This document shows, piece by piece, positions 7,565 to 15,126 of a stretch of 32,643 bases of DNA. The position numbers and the translations under genes were made by a program. Numbering within the stretch: position 1 is the stretch's first letter; each line of letters starts with the position of its first letter. This stretch comes from Candidatus Endomicrobium labiotermitis (GTDB lineage Bacteria > Elusimicrobiota > Endomicrobiia > Endomicrobiales > Endomicrobiaceae): contig WRFE01000013.1 of assembly GCA_009778965.1 (NCBI GenBank), positions 1 to 32,643 of the forward strand, read 5' to 3'. The notes beneath the pieces were generated by a model. It saw only the letters and a program-made list of their open reading frames with translations. It had not been told where the DNA came from and ran no database searches.

Positions 7565-8453
7565 ACCCAGTTCATTCGGAGACATTGTTCAGGCTTTGCC
7601 AAGCGCAAATGCTTTGAAACTTGCGTATCCGGACAGTGAAATAACCTGGGTTGTTTTTAAAGGCTGGGAAGACATTATTTCTTTGTGTCCCGAAATTGAT
7701 AAAACAATCATTTGGGACAAAAAAAAAGGAATCAGCGGATTTTTTGAAGTTTTAAAAAATGTACGCAAAACCGAATATGACGTAATTTTTGATTTGCAGG
7801 GTCTTTTAAGAAGCGCTTTACTTGCTAAACTTGCCAAAGGGAAAAATAAAATCGGCGTTTCAGGGATGAAAGAATTAAGCAATCTTTTAATAAAGGAAGT
7901 ATATCCCGAAAACGCTAAAATTAACGCTACAGTCAGAAACCTTAAAACAATAAATTTTTTTACAAAACAAGACTTTCCGGTAGATATTAAATTAAAAACT
8001 GAAAGCAGCAGTTTGATAAACGGTAATTATATCGCTTTAGTGCCGTTTGCCAGGGGCAAAGGCAAAGATTGGAATATAGAAAATTATATTAAGCTTATAG
8101 ATTTAATAAATACTAAGTACCAAGACTTTAAAATAGCGGTTTTGGGTTCAAAATCCGATTACGGAAGAATAAAGTCCGGTAAAATAATTGACTTGTGCGG
8201 AAAAACGGACATAAAACAATTGGCGTCTGTTTTAAAGGGTGCTAAAGTTTCTGTCGGCGCAGACACTGGTCCTATGCACTTATCATCGGCTTTAAAGACT
8301 CCTTCCGTTTTTATATTCGGTAAATCGGACATCAATGAAACTTCTCCATATATCGGGAAATTTTCTTTGCTTATAAATAAAGATAATCCGGCGGATATAA
8401 ATAAAGTTATGCCGGAAGAAGTATTCGCAGAGGCTGAAAAGTGGATAAAATAG
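7545..8453 (+). CDS. Glycosyltransferase family 9 (heptosyltransferase-like)
   Basis: The product has 302 residues. It opens with MKILIIKPSSFGDIVQALP, the GT9 nucleotide-sugar Rossmann motif, followed by ITWVVFKGWEDII and the acceptor-side DLQGLLRSALLAKLA motif. The C-terminal half contains VGADTGPMHLSSALKTPSVFIFG, the conserved GT9 Asp/Gly-Pro-Met-His signature that binds the sugar nucleotide. It most resembles the WaaC (heptosyltransferase I) subgroup in its short length and missing cysteine cluster, but sugar specificity cannot be assigned. The start overlaps the preceding fusion gene by 20 bases and the end overlaps the next gene by 13, as in a tightly packed LPS-core operon. Confidence 0.88.
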   Translation: MKILIIKPSSFGDIVQALPSANALKLAYPDSEITWVVFKGWEDIISLCPEIDKTIIWDKKKGISGFFEVLKNVRKTEYDVIFDLQGLLRSALLAKLAKGKNKIGVSGMKELSNLLIKEVYPENAKINATVRNLKTINFFTKQDFPVDIKLKTESSSLINGNYIALVPFARGKGKDWNIENYIKLIDLINTKYQDFKIAVLGSKSDYGRIKSGKIIDLCGKTDIKQLASVLKGAKVSVGADTGPMHLSSALKTPSVFIFGKSDINETSPYIGKFSLLINKDNPADINKVMPEEVFAEAEKWIK

Positions 8454-9376
8454 TATTTTTTCATATGAACCAGCTTGGCGATCTGCTTTTTTCAATTCCT
8501 GTATTAAAAGCGGCTAAAAATGAACTTAATGCTGAAATTTATTCGGTTGTAAAACCCGGGATTACGCCGCTTTTAACGGCAAGCGGTTTGGTGGACATAG
8601 TAATTTCAAAAGATTTGCCGTTTTTTGAACTTGTAAAAGAACTAAAAACTAAAAAATTTGATGAAGCCGTTCTTTTTTCTGAATCTCCAAGTTCAATTTT
8701 AGCGGCGTATTTTTCAGGAATAAAAGAAAGAGCGGGTTTTGGTACTTCGTCTCTCAGTTTTTTTCTTACAAAAAAATCCAAAAGAACAGGGGTTCCGTCA
8801 GTTTTTAATAACAAAGCGTTAGCTTTAGATATAGGCTTGAAAAACATTCCGCAGGATTATACAGATATATTAAAAATTCCAAATGAAAATATTTCTAATG
8901 TTGAAAAATGGTTTAAAGAAAATTTGTTAAATCCGTTAAAAACAGTAGCTGTTTCCACAGGAGCAAGCAAAAATAGGGCTGATAAATGTTTGTCTGCTGA
9001 AAAATGGGTTGAGGTTATAGACGCTTTGTATGAAAAAGGAATTTCGTGCGTTTTGACAGGCGCGGCGTGGGAGAGAGCAACGCTCTCTTTAATATCTGAA
9101 CAATGTAAGATTAAACCTAAAATTTTTACTCCTGAAAACGGCATTTTAGATATAGCGGCATTTTTTAAATCGGTACGTTTGTTTGTTGGTATAGATTCCG
9201 GTCCTATGCATTTGGCGGCGGCGGTCGGCGCAAAGTGTGTTGCTGTATTTGGTCACACGGATCCCGCCCAAGTCGGACCAATGCCTTTAGACAAGCACAT
9301 AGTATTGAAAAAAGACAATATAAGCCTTATTTCCGCAGATGACATAATTCAAAAAACTTTGCAAACACTGCAGTGA
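8441..9376 (+). CDS. Glycosyltransferase family 9 (heptosyltransferase-like)
   Basis: The product has 311 residues. The N-terminus KIVFFHMNQLGDLLFSIPVLKAA is the GT9 motif in which Asp precedes the first helix. VAVSTGASKNRADKCLSAEKW is the phosphate/substrate loop, and VGIDSGPMHLAAAVGAKCVAVFG is the family signature. This is the third GT9 module in succession, suggesting stepwise addition of at least three heptose-like residues to the Kdo-lipid A made upstream. No RfaF versus RfaQ assignment is safe. Its last 14 codons, stop included, are duplicated at 10962-11006 with one synonymous difference, marking this 3' end as the boundary of the following island. Confidence 0.88.
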   Translation: MDKIVFFHMNQLGDLLFSIPVLKAAKNELNAEIYSVVKPGITPLLTASGLVDIVISKDLPFFELVKELKTKKFDEAVLFSESPSSILAAYFSGIKERAGFGTSSLSFFLTKKSKRTGVPSVFNNKALALDIGLKNIPQDYTDILKIPNENISNVEKWFKENLLNPLKTVAVSTGASKNRADKCLSAEKWVEVIDALYEKGISCVLTGAAWERATLSLISEQCKIKPKIFTPENGILDIAAFFKSVRLFVGIDSGPMHLAAAVGAKCVAVFGHTDPAQVGPMPLDKHIVLKKDNISLISADDIIQKTLQTLQ

Positions 9377-9379
9377 TAA
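9335..9379 (+). repeat. Left 45-bp direct repeat (island boundary, glycosyltransferase 3' end)
   Basis: This 45-bp segment covers the last codons and stop of the third GT9 gene and matches 10962-11006 at 44 of 45 positions. The single difference is the third base of a Thr codon (ACA versus ACC), so either copy encodes the same peptide. Direct repeats of a gene's 3' end around accessory genes are what site-specific insertion leaves behind. Confidence 0.85.
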
Positions 9380-9407
9380 ATAAAAAATGGAAGATTGTTC
9401 GTGACAA

Positions 9408-9728
9408 TTACTCTGTAATCAACTTGATAATCTGAAAGACCTTTTTCTTGTTTTTGTCGGAAAGTTTGTCGAAAAGATTTTGTAATCTTTGTGTATCTTG
9501 GGTTTTTGCAGATATATTTTGAGCTTCAAAAAGTTGAGATAAGCTAATTCCTAAAATTTTTGAAATAGTATATAAAGTTTGTAAAGACGGCACGGCTTTG
9601 CCTGTTTCTATTCTTGCCAAAAAAGACCAATCAATATCAGCCTCATTAGATAAATCTTCCAGAGTCATATCTTGCGCTTTACGCGCTGTTCTTATCTTTT
9701 GTCCTATGGATTTATAAATGTTTTTCAT
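9408..9728 (-). CDS. XRE-family HTH transcriptional regulator
   Basis: The 106-residue protein has an N-terminal Cro/C1-type helix-turn-helix (about residues 6-62). IGQKIRTARKAQDMTLEDLSNEADIDWSFLARIETGKAVPSLQTLYTISKILGISLSQLFE shows the usual five-helix pattern with recognition helix around DWSFLARIETG. The C-terminal 40 residues are charged and helical, probably for dimerisation. There is no catalytic domain. It is divergent from the unknown gene at 9844, and a perfect 20-bp palindrome sits two bases upstream of its start codon, so autorepression is likely. It is the only regulator in the repeat-bounded island and probably controls it. Confidence 0.87.
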   Translation of the reverse strand: MKNIYKSIGQKIRTARKAQDMTLEDLSNEADIDWSFLARIETGKAVPSLQTLYTISKILGISLSQLFEAQNISAKTQDTQRLQNLFDKLSDKNKKKVFQIIKLITE

Positions 9729-9730
9729 GA

Positions 9731-9750
9731 AATAATCTTATAAGATTATT
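9731..9750. promoter_or_regulatory. 20-bp perfect palindrome, candidate XRE operator
   Basis: AATAATCTTA and TAAGATTATT form an unbroken 20-bp dyad two bases upstream of the XRE gene's ATG, where it would overlap that gene's ribosome site and initiation region. XRE/Cro proteins bind short dyads of this size next to their own genes. Two tandem 15-bp repeats follow immediately (9748-9777). Confidence 0.6.
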
Positions 9751-9777
9751 GTTTACAAATCCATTGTTTATAAAGCC
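9748..9777. repeat. Two tandem 15-bp repeats in the divergent promoter region
   Basis: ATTGTTTACAAATCC (9748-9762) and ATTGTTTATAAAGCC (9763-9777) match at 13 of 15 positions and adjoin the palindrome. They lie upstream of the forward promoter at 9788 and may be additional regulator-binding sites. Confidence 0.5.
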
Positions 9778-9787
9778 AAATATAATA

Positions 9788-9816
9788 TTTACAATAAGAC
9801 CAATAATGTGTATAAT
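9788..9816 (+). promoter_or_regulatory. Sigma-70-type promoter for the 9844 gene
   Basis: TTTACA at 9788-9793, a 17-bp spacer and a perfect TATAAT at 9811-9816 form a near-consensus promoter. Transcription would start near 9823, just ahead of a GGGAGGT ribosome site (9833-9839) and the ATG at 9844. Confidence 0.7.
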
Positions 9817-9843
9817 GATATTGCACAATATTGGGAGGTACTA

Positions 9844-10134
9844 ATGCAAAAGCAATCAAAAGATAAATCAAAAATAGTAAAAGTCAAAGTAAATAAAAAA
9901 CAATATTTTTTTAGACCCTGTTTTGTAAAACTTCAGCCACCGGCAAAACTTCATTTGTCTAATGGTTTTACTTATGAAGATAAATATTATTCTGTTGCAA
10001 GCGGTCATACAGGAGAGATAATGTTGGTCTGGACTTCAATAGATTGGAGTAAAAAAGACATTTTTGAAAGGATTGATATAGAACATCCAGATGATGCTTT
10101 GAGTTTAGATGATATAGAAAATATTTTTAATTAA
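9844..10134 (+). CDS. Unknown 96-residue island protein
   Basis: I do not recognise this protein. It is 96 residues, soluble, with a very basic N-terminal 20 residues (MQKQSKDKSKIVKVKVNKKQ) and an acidic C-terminus (DIEHPDDALSLDDIENIFN). The centre contains a short aromatic, beta-like region (KQYFFRPCFVKLQPPAKLHL, YYSVASGHTGEIMLVW). ATG at 9844 is preferred over the upstream in-frame ATG at 9808 because a strong GGGAGGT site lies 4 bases ahead of it and the promoter's -10 box at 9811-9816 lies inside the longer version. It is transcribed divergently from the XRE gene and probably repressed by it. Confidence 0.7.
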   Translation: MQKQSKDKSKIVKVKVNKKQYFFRPCFVKLQPPAKLHLSNGFTYEDKYYSVASGHTGEIMLVWTSIDWSKKDIFERIDIEHPDDALSLDDIENIFN

Positions 10135-10182
10135 TAAAATTAATGTAAGAGTATCAATGAAAATTTTATAGGAGTTCATGAA

Positions 10183-10362
10183 ATGAAGAAAATTTATTGC
10201 TTTATAGCATTTGCCACAGCTGTTATTTTGTCGATAGCTTTCAGTGCCTGTTCTATTGATAGCAATTATCGTGGTAATGATGTACGTAATTATGGCGGTT
10301 ATCAAAGTTTAGAACATGGCAATAAATGGGGAAGTCCAACAGGATTTTCACAAACTAGATAA
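10183..10362 (+). CDS. Small lipoprotein (59 residues)
   Basis: This short gene encodes 59 residues with a classic lipoprotein signal: MKK, a hydrophobic stretch to about residue 19, and lipobox FSAC with Cys23. The predicted mature peptide is only about 37 residues and rich in Asn, Tyr and Gly (DSNYRGNDVRNYGGYQ). A TAGGAGTT ribosome site lies around 10168-10175. It ends 13 bases before the ATG of the barrel-like protein at 10376, so the two are probably translated from one mRNA and may act together at the outer membrane. Function unknown. Confidence 0.72.
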   Translation: MKKIYCFIAFATAVILSIAFSACSIDSNYRGNDVRNYGGYQSLEHGNKWGSPTGFSQTR

Positions 10363-10375
10363 TAAGGGGAACAAA

Positions 10376-10948
10376 ATGAAACGTATGATAGCGGTGATTT
10401 GTATACTAATAGCTATAGTATTTTTTACTGGTAAAATTTTTGCAGAGGAAGCTTATTTACACGGAAAAATAGGAACATCAATAAAGTCTAATTCTAGCTG
10501 GAATGACAATGATGCATTGTCTAACGGCTTTATGTTAGGAGTTGAATTAGTTCAAGGATCAACAGATTGGTTTTTACTAGGGTTCGGGGCAAGTATTGAT
10601 TTGGCGCACAATGTTGAAACATATAGCGGAGAATACAGCTATAATCATTTCAATTTATATGGCTTATATAAATTAAGAATTCAATTAAATGAAAGCTTAA
10701 ATGACCCTATATGTTTATTTGGGGTAATGCATTTAGGTCCAGGATTAGGTTTTTATTCGCATGAATATTATTCTAGAGTTGGTTTTAATGCATACGGCGC
10801 TATTGGCGGAGGAATTGAATTCAAGAGATTCATTATAGAATGTTTATACACAATGAACTTAGGGACTATTAGAGATGCAAATTATGGAAAACAGACTGTC
10901 AGCGTAAATTCATTGCAGATATCATTAGGATATAAATTTAATTTATAA
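10376..10948 (+). CDS. Outer-membrane beta-barrel-like protein
   Basis: The 190-residue product has a Sec signal peptide (MKRMIAVICILIAIVFFTGKIFA, cleavage likely after Ala24/AEE). The mature part is a run of short amphipathic strands rich in Tyr, Phe and Gly, ending in SLQISLGYKFNL. That resembles small outer-membrane barrels of the OmpW/opacity type. ATG at 10376 follows AAGGGG with good spacing. An upstream in-frame ATG at 10316 would run through the lipoprotein gene in another frame and is rejected. It is the last gene in the island and sits directly after the lipoprotein gene. No specific family assigned. Confidence 0.72.
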   Translation: MKRMIAVICILIAIVFFTGKIFAEEAYLHGKIGTSIKSNSSWNDNDALSNGFMLGVELVQGSTDWFLLGFGASIDLAHNVETYSGEYSYNHFNLYGLYKLRIQLNESLNDPICLFGVMHLGPGLGFYSHEYYSRVGFNAYGAIGGGIEFKRFIIECLYTMNLGTIRDANYGKQTVSVNSLQISLGYKFNL

Positions 10949-10961
10949 AAAAATTGGTTAA

Positions 10962-11006
10962 GCAGATGACATAATTCAAAAAACTTTGCAAACCCTGCAG
11001 TGATAA
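10962..11006 (+). repeat. Right 45-bp direct repeat (island boundary)
   Basis: Second copy of the glycosyltransferase 3' end, 44 of 45 bases identical to 9335-9379, located 13 bases after the barrel gene stop and 8 bases before the end of the M23 peptidase gene on the other strand. It encodes the same terminal peptide (ADDIIQKTLQTLQ then stop) but has no gene in front of it. Confidence 0.85.
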
Positions 11007-11014
11007 TTTACATC

Positions 11015-12214
11015 TTACTTTTCTTCAAAAATTGTTTTTACAAATTCCTTGAATTCTTTTTCATTGTCTTTGGAAAGAGTTGTTGCCGGCGGTTGTTTCA
11101 TTGTAAGATAATTGAAAAATTTTCCGTCTTTTTTTATTCTGAAATCCAGATGAGGTCCTGTTGATACACCCGTAGTTCCTACATAGCCTATAACTTGTCC
11201 TTGGCTTACACGCACGCCTTTTTTAATGCCTTTTCCGTATTTGGATAAATGTCCGTAAGAAGTTACATAGCCGTTGGAGTGCTTTATTTCAACATAATTT
11301 CCGAATCCTCCATTGCGCTGCGCCATAGTAACTACTCCGTCGCCGATTGTTGAAACAGGTGTTCCGGTAGGCGCCGCGTAATCTATTCCCAAATGAGGTC
11401 TTATAAATTTTAATACGGGATGAAATCTTGCCCTGGAGAAATGCGAACTGATTCTTTTAAATTGAAGAGGAGCTTTAAGAAAAGCGCTTTTAACGGATTT
11501 CCCGTCTTTGTCAAAATAGCCCGCGTCGCCTTCTTTTGTTTTAAAGTAAAAAGCGTTATAATTTTTGGATGAAGTTTTATATTCCGCTGCTAAAATTCTT
11601 GAATTAAGCGTTGTATTTTTTTTCGCTATATAAGTTGTTTCGTAAGCTACTTTAAAGGTATCGCCTTTTCTCGGGTCTGTTAAAAAGTCCAGCTGCCATG
11701 CGAAAATATCGGCAAAAGACATTATTATGTTTGCCGGTATACCTGCGGATGACATTGCTTCCCAAAGCGATGTTTCTATTTTTCCTGAAGCCTTAATAAT
11801 TTCTACCGAGCTGGCCAGAGCTTTTTTCTGGGAGATTATGCTTCCGTCCGAAGATTTTTTTATGGAATAATAGTCCAAACCTCTAGGATAATACCAAAAA
11901 TGCGTCCATTCTCCCGAGGGGGAATAGACTATTTTATAAAAATCTCCCTGAACTATACGTCCGAGATTTACGCTTTTTCTAAGTTCTTTTGTTATTTCTT
12001 CGGCTCCTTCTTTGGAAATCTTTGTTTTTTCAAAAGTTGAAGCAAAAATATCTCCGCGTTCAATATTAACTACGTCTATGTCAATTTCATAATCAGGCGG
12101 AATAGGAGTATATTCAAGTTTTGAGATTTTCCATTTTAAAATACCGAAAATTATCGAGTAAGATAAAATAAGAACCAAGGCGTAAAAAATAATTCTTTTT
12201 ATGATTTCGTTCAT
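11015..12214 (-). CDS. M23 family membrane-anchored peptidoglycan endopeptidase (MepM-like)
   Basis: The 399-residue protein has an N-terminal membrane anchor (about 7-26) and a long periplasmic part. The middle resembles the Csd3/MepM N-terminal domains, with WEAMSSAGIPANIIMSFADIFAWQLDF and DPRKGDTFKVAYE. The C-terminal M23 domain (about 255-372) carries HLGIDYAAPTGTPV with zinc ligands H274 and D278, GHLS with H322, and TGPHLDFR with H355. The usual HxH is HxD here (D357), a variant I recall from some MepM-like subfamilies. Such enzymes cut peptide crosslinks in the murein during wall growth. It runs toward the island boundary and is divergent from DUF1015. Annotated start ATG at 12212-12214. 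Confidence 0.9.
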   Translation of the reverse strand: MNEIIKRIIFYALVLILSYSIIFGILKWKISKLEYTPIPPDYEIDIDVVNIERGDIFASTFEKTKISKEGAEEITKELRKSVNLGRIVQGDFYKIVYSPSGEWTHFWYYPRGLDYYSIKKSSDGSIISQKKALASSVEIIKASGKIETSLWEAMSSAGIPANIIMSFADIFAWQLDFLTDPRKGDTFKVAYETTYIAKKNTTLNSRILAAEYKTSSKNYNAFYFKTKEGDAGYFDKDGKSVKSAFLKAPLQFKRISSHFSRARFHPVLKFIRPHLGIDYAAPTGTPVSTIGDGVVTMAQRNGGFGNYVEIKHSNGYVTSYGHLSKYGKGIKKGVRVSQGQVIGYVGTTGVSTGPHLDFRIKKDGKFFNYLTMKQPPATTLSKDNEKEFKEFVKTIFEEK

Positions 12215-12277
12215 CTATATAACTCTGTAAAAATTAATTTAGTTTAAAAGTCGTTATTCTACTCGGAATCTATAAAC

Positions 12278-12309
12278 ATGGATCCCCGATTATGAATTTC
12301 GGGGATGAC
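12278..12309. repeat. Half copy of the ATGGAT...ATGAC palindromic element
   Basis: ATGGATCCCCGAT, a short loop, then CGGGGATGAC; the inner CCCCG/CGGGG arms pair. It matches the right half of the element at 13704-13735. The sequence to its left (ACTCGGAATC) may be the decayed left half. Located between the divergent peptidase and DUF1015 genes, upstream of the DUF1015 promoter. Confidence 0.6.
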
Positions 12310-12362
12310 AAAAGAGAGGAATAACAACTTTCTTTTGTCAATTTTACAAGATTTTCGGCTTT

Positions 12363-12392
12363 TTGACAATATTAAACTATTTATGATAAAAT
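12363..12392 (+). promoter_or_regulatory. Promoter for the DUF1015 gene
   Basis: TTGACA at 12363-12368, an 18-bp spacer and TAAAAT at 12387-12392, about 35 bases before the ATG. The -35 box is a perfect consensus. Confidence 0.65.
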
Positions 12393-12426
12393 CATACGGT
12401 ATTTTCAATATATTTTGGAGGATTTT

Positions 12427-13644
12427 ATGGCAGAAGTAAAACCGTTTAGCGCAGTAAGATATTCTAAGGAAAACATATCAAACTTGATATGTCCGCCTTA
12501 CGATGTTATAAGTGACGAGGAGAAAAAGAGACTTCAAAAGCTTTCGCCTTTCAATATTGTAAACATTGAACTTTCCGATGCGAAAGGCAAAAAGAATAAA
12601 TATGCTAATGCAGCGGATATTTTTAAAGCGTGGTTGAAAGACGGCGTTTTAAAACAAGACGATAAGCCCGCGTATTATTTTTACGAACAGATTTTTACGG
12701 ACCACGGCAAAAAAATGACAAGAAGAGGTTTTTTTGCGGCGTTAAAACTTGTTGATCCGCATTCCGGAAAAGGCGCAGTAAAACCGCACGAAAAAACTTT
12801 GGCAAAACCTAAAGCCGACAGACTCAGTCTTTTAAAAGCCGTAAAAGCCAATATCAGTCCTATATTCGGATTATTTGACGACGAAAAACGCGTAGGCGTT
12901 GAACTTTGCAAAAAAATATCGAAAAGAGCGCCGTCGGCAACCGCTAAAGACAAAGAAGGAACTTTACACAAACTCTGGGTTGTGACAGATGCTGATATAT
13001 TAAAAAATATTGAAAAATATTTGTCTACGAAAAAAATGTTTATAGCTGACGGACATCACAGATACGAAACCGCTTGGAACTACAGTCAGGAGAAAAAAGC
13101 GAAAGATAAAACTTATTCCGCGGACAAAGCGTATAATTATGTTTTGACTTATCTCTGCCCTATGGAAGATCCGGGAATTTCAATATGGCCTACTCACAGA
13201 GTTATCGGCGAACCTAAAGATTTGGAAGCCAATATTGAAAAGTATTTTGACGTTCATCAGGTTAAAGATTTTCAGAAGCTTTCAAAAAAAGAAATCCAGC
13301 CGATGATGATTTTTAAAAACGGCAAATACAAAGTGCTGACTATAAAAAATGAAAGCATTCTTAAAAAAGCTATGCCCGGCAAAGGCAAAGCGTACAGAAA
13401 TCTTGCGGTAAGCGCTTTGCATTATGTGCTTATACCTAAAATTGACGCACAAGAATTTACTTATGTAAAAAATGATAAAGAAGCAGTAGCATTGGCGAAG
13501 AAAACTGGAAAAATAGCTGTTATTGTTCCAGCAACTCCGGTTGAATCTTTAAAAGCAATAAGTTTAAACAATGAAATGATGCCGCAAAAATCGACATATT
13601 TTTATCCTAAACTCGCAAGCGGAATAGTTATAAAACAAAGTTAG
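12427..13644 (+). CDS. DUF1015 family protein
   Basis: The 405-residue cytoplasmic protein matches the DUF1015 family. It opens with VKPFSAVRYSKENISNLICPPYDVISDEE, continues with NIVNIELS, the RGFFAALKL segment with KPHEKTLAKPKADRLSLLKA and NISPIFGLFDD, and carries the hallmark FIADGHHRYETAWNY near residue 215. The family has no firmly established activity that I can state; in some genomes it lies near serine-biosynthesis genes, but none is visible here. ATG at 12427 follows a strong TTGGAGGA site; a TTG at 12415 within that site is rejected. A near-consensus promoter lies just upstream. Length is typical. Confidence 0.88.
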   Translation: MAEVKPFSAVRYSKENISNLICPPYDVISDEEKKRLQKLSPFNIVNIELSDAKGKKNKYANAADIFKAWLKDGVLKQDDKPAYYFYEQIFTDHGKKMTRRGFFAALKLVDPHSGKGAVKPHEKTLAKPKADRLSLLKAVKANISPIFGLFDDEKRVGVELCKKISKRAPSATAKDKEGTLHKLWVVTDADILKNIEKYLSTKKMFIADGHHRYETAWNYSQEKKAKDKTYSADKAYNYVLTYLCPMEDPGISIWPTHRVIGEPKDLEANIEKYFDVHQVKDFQKLSKKEIQPMMIFKNGKYKVLTIKNESILKKAMPGKGKAYRNLAVSALHYVLIPKIDAQEFTYVKNDKEAVALAKKTGKIAVIVPATPVESLKAISLNNEMMPQKSTYFYPKLASGIVIKQS

Positions 13645-13659
13645 TAGATAACATATAGT

Positions 13660-13735
13660 GTCATTCCCGAATGTTTTAGTCGGGAATCCATGTTATTGAA
13701 AAAATGGATCTCCGACAGAAACGCTCGGAGATGAC
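13660..13735. repeat. Composite GTCATTCCCGA...GAGATGAC palindromic element
   Basis: Two hairpins in tandem: GTCATTCCCGA/TCGGGAATCCATG (13660-13692) and ATGGATCTCCGA/TCGGAGATGAC (13704-13735). The outer 11-bp ends are inverted at 9 of 11 positions. It lies between the DUF1015 stop and the CvpA-like gene. The left hairpin is repeated at 17510-17542 and the right at 12278-12309. Confidence 0.75.
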
Positions 13736-13749
13736 AAAAAGTATAAAAA

Positions 13750-14244
13750 ATGATTCTTTTAATTGACATATTTTTAATCGTAAGCATATTTTTAATAGCA
13801 TATCTGGGCTGGTCTGCCGGACTAACCAGAAGTTTTTTTGCCGTGCTTACGGGCTTCCTGGCAATTCTTGCCGCAAGCAAATATCCTTATCAGGAAGGTA
13901 TAAATTTTTATCTGATTTTCGTGATTACCGCTTTGGCGGTTATGCTTGTCGGCGGTTTTATTTTAAGGCTTGTCAATTTTTTTTATATGAACATAATTGA
14001 CAAAGCCGGCGGGGCAATTTTAAGCGCGGCGGTTTGGATTATTGTGGCGGTTAATGTTTTGGTGCCTACGCTTACGCACGGAACGCACGCGTTGGACGAA
14101 CCAGCGCAAAATTCAGTATATAAAACCATTTCAAATAAGATGCAATCACATATTTCGGTGTTTAAAGATTATGTTCCTCCGGTGCTTGAACGTAAAGCGA
14201 TGGAAAGACAACGTATAAATGAAGAAAAACAGGAGAAAAAATAA
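13750..14244 (+). CDS. CvpA-like membrane protein
   Basis: The 164-residue protein has four predicted membrane helices (about 2-18, 26-42, 52-74, 84-106) and a charged, helical C-terminal tail ([18 protein letters not shown]). The N-terminus [40 protein letters not shown] matches the CvpA/colicin-V-production family pattern, with a GxxxGxxR turn after helix 1. The role of the family is poorly defined; in Proteobacteria it affects colicin V export and envelope homeostasis. The start follows a repeat and lacks a clear Shine-Dalgarno sequence. Its stop overlaps the hisG start (TAATG), indicating coupled translation. Confidence 0.75.
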   Translation: MILLIDIFLIVSIFLIAYLGWSAGLTRSFFAVLTGFLAILAASKYPYQEGINFYLIFVITALAVMLVGGFILRLVNFFYMNIIDKAGGAILSAAVWIIVAVNVLVPTLTHGTHALDEPAQNSVYKTISNKMQSHISVFKDYVPPVLERKAMERQRINEEKQEKK

Positions 14245-15116
14245 TGAAAAAATTAAGATTAGGATTTCCAAAAGGCAGTTTGCAGGATTCAACGGTAGAA
14301 TTATTTAAAAAAGCGGGGATAAAAATAAATGTTTCGTCGCGTTCGTATTTCCCTTCAAGCGATGACGACGAATTGGAAATAATGCTTGTACGTTCACAGG
14401 AAATGGCAAGATACGTTCAGGAAGGTTTTTTTGACGCCGGCCTTACGGGTTTTGACTGGATTTGCGAAAGCGGCGCGAAAGTAAAAGAAGTATGCGAGTT
14501 GAATTACGCGAAGTCGGGCTTCAGACCTGTAAGATGGGTTTTGTGCGTTCCGGAAGCATCAAAAATAAAATCCGTAAAAGATTTGCAGGGAAAAAGAGTA
14601 GCGACCGAACTTATAAATTATACGAAAAAATATTTCGCGAAAAATAAAGTTAAAGCCGACATAGAATTTTCATGGGGCGCGACAGAAGCAAAAGCCGGCG
14701 CTTTGGTTGACGCTATTGTGGAGCTTACCGAAACAGGTTCGTCTTTAAGAGCCAATAAACTCAGAATTGTAGATGAAGTTCTTACTTCCACTACAAGATT
14801 TATCGCAAACGATAAAGCGTTAAACGATAAATGGAAAAGAGAAAAAATTGAAAATATGGCAATGCTTTTAAAAGGCGCTTTGGCTGCGGAAGGCATGGTC
14901 GGTTTGAAAATGAATGTCCCTATAGAGTCTTTAGATAAAGTGGTTGCGGTTTTGCCTGCTCTTAAAAAACCTACGATTTCACAGTTAAGCGATGAAAGCT
15001 GGCTGGCGTTAGAAGTAATAATTGAAGAAAAAACCGTAAAGAAGCTTATTCCTGCGCTTAAAAGAGCAGGAGCGGAAGGAATTATTGAATATCCTCTTAA
15101 TAAAATTATTTATTAA
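14244..15116 (+). CDS. hisG: ATP phosphoribosyltransferase, long form
   Basis: HisG catalyses the first step of histidine biosynthesis, joining ATP and PRPP to give phosphoribosyl-ATP. The 290-residue product is the long form. The N-terminal catalytic domains contain [46 protein letters not shown] and the PRPP loop [28 protein letters not shown]. The C-terminal roughly 75 residues ([28 protein letters not shown]...) are the ACT-like histidine-feedback domain, so no separate HisZ is needed. No other his genes are in the window; it is coupled instead to the CvpA-like gene. AGGAG at 14231-14235 serves as ribosome site. Confidence 0.96.
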   Translation: MKKLRLGFPKGSLQDSTVELFKKAGIKINVSSRSYFPSSDDDELEIMLVRSQEMARYVQEGFFDAGLTGFDWICESGAKVKEVCELNYAKSGFRPVRWVLCVPEASKIKSVKDLQGKRVATELINYTKKYFAKNKVKADIEFSWGATEAKAGALVDAIVELTETGSSLRANKLRIVDEVLTSTTRFIANDKALNDKWKREKIENMAMLLKGALAAEGMVGLKMNVPIESLDKVVAVLPALKKPTISQLSDESWLALEVIIEEKTVKKLIPALKRAGAEGIIEYPLNKIIY

Positions 15117-15126
15117 TTTATAACGA

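Larger units (their letters stand above)
9335..11006. other. Repeat-bounded accessory island (about 1.6 kb)
   Basis: Four small genes (XRE regulator, 96-residue unknown, 59-residue lipoprotein, 190-residue barrel-like protein) lie between two 45-bp direct repeats made from the 3' end of the upstream glycosyltransferase gene. By eye the island is AT-richer than the LPS genes before it and the peptidase gene after it. No recombinase, transposase or tRNA is present, so the insertion mechanism is unknown. Removing one repeat plus the island would place the glycosyltransferase stop next to the peptidase gene, a plausible ancestral arrangement. Confidence 0.6.

Noticed and set aside
9066-9090. GAGAGAGC/GCTCTCT inverted repeat in the third GT9 gene
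   Set aside because: It lies inside a coding region without repeat-family termini; probably chance codon usage.
10316-10948. Longer barrel-like protein starting at 10316
   Set aside because: The extra 20 codons run off-frame through the lipoprotein gene; ATG 10376 has AAGGGG and begins a signal peptide.
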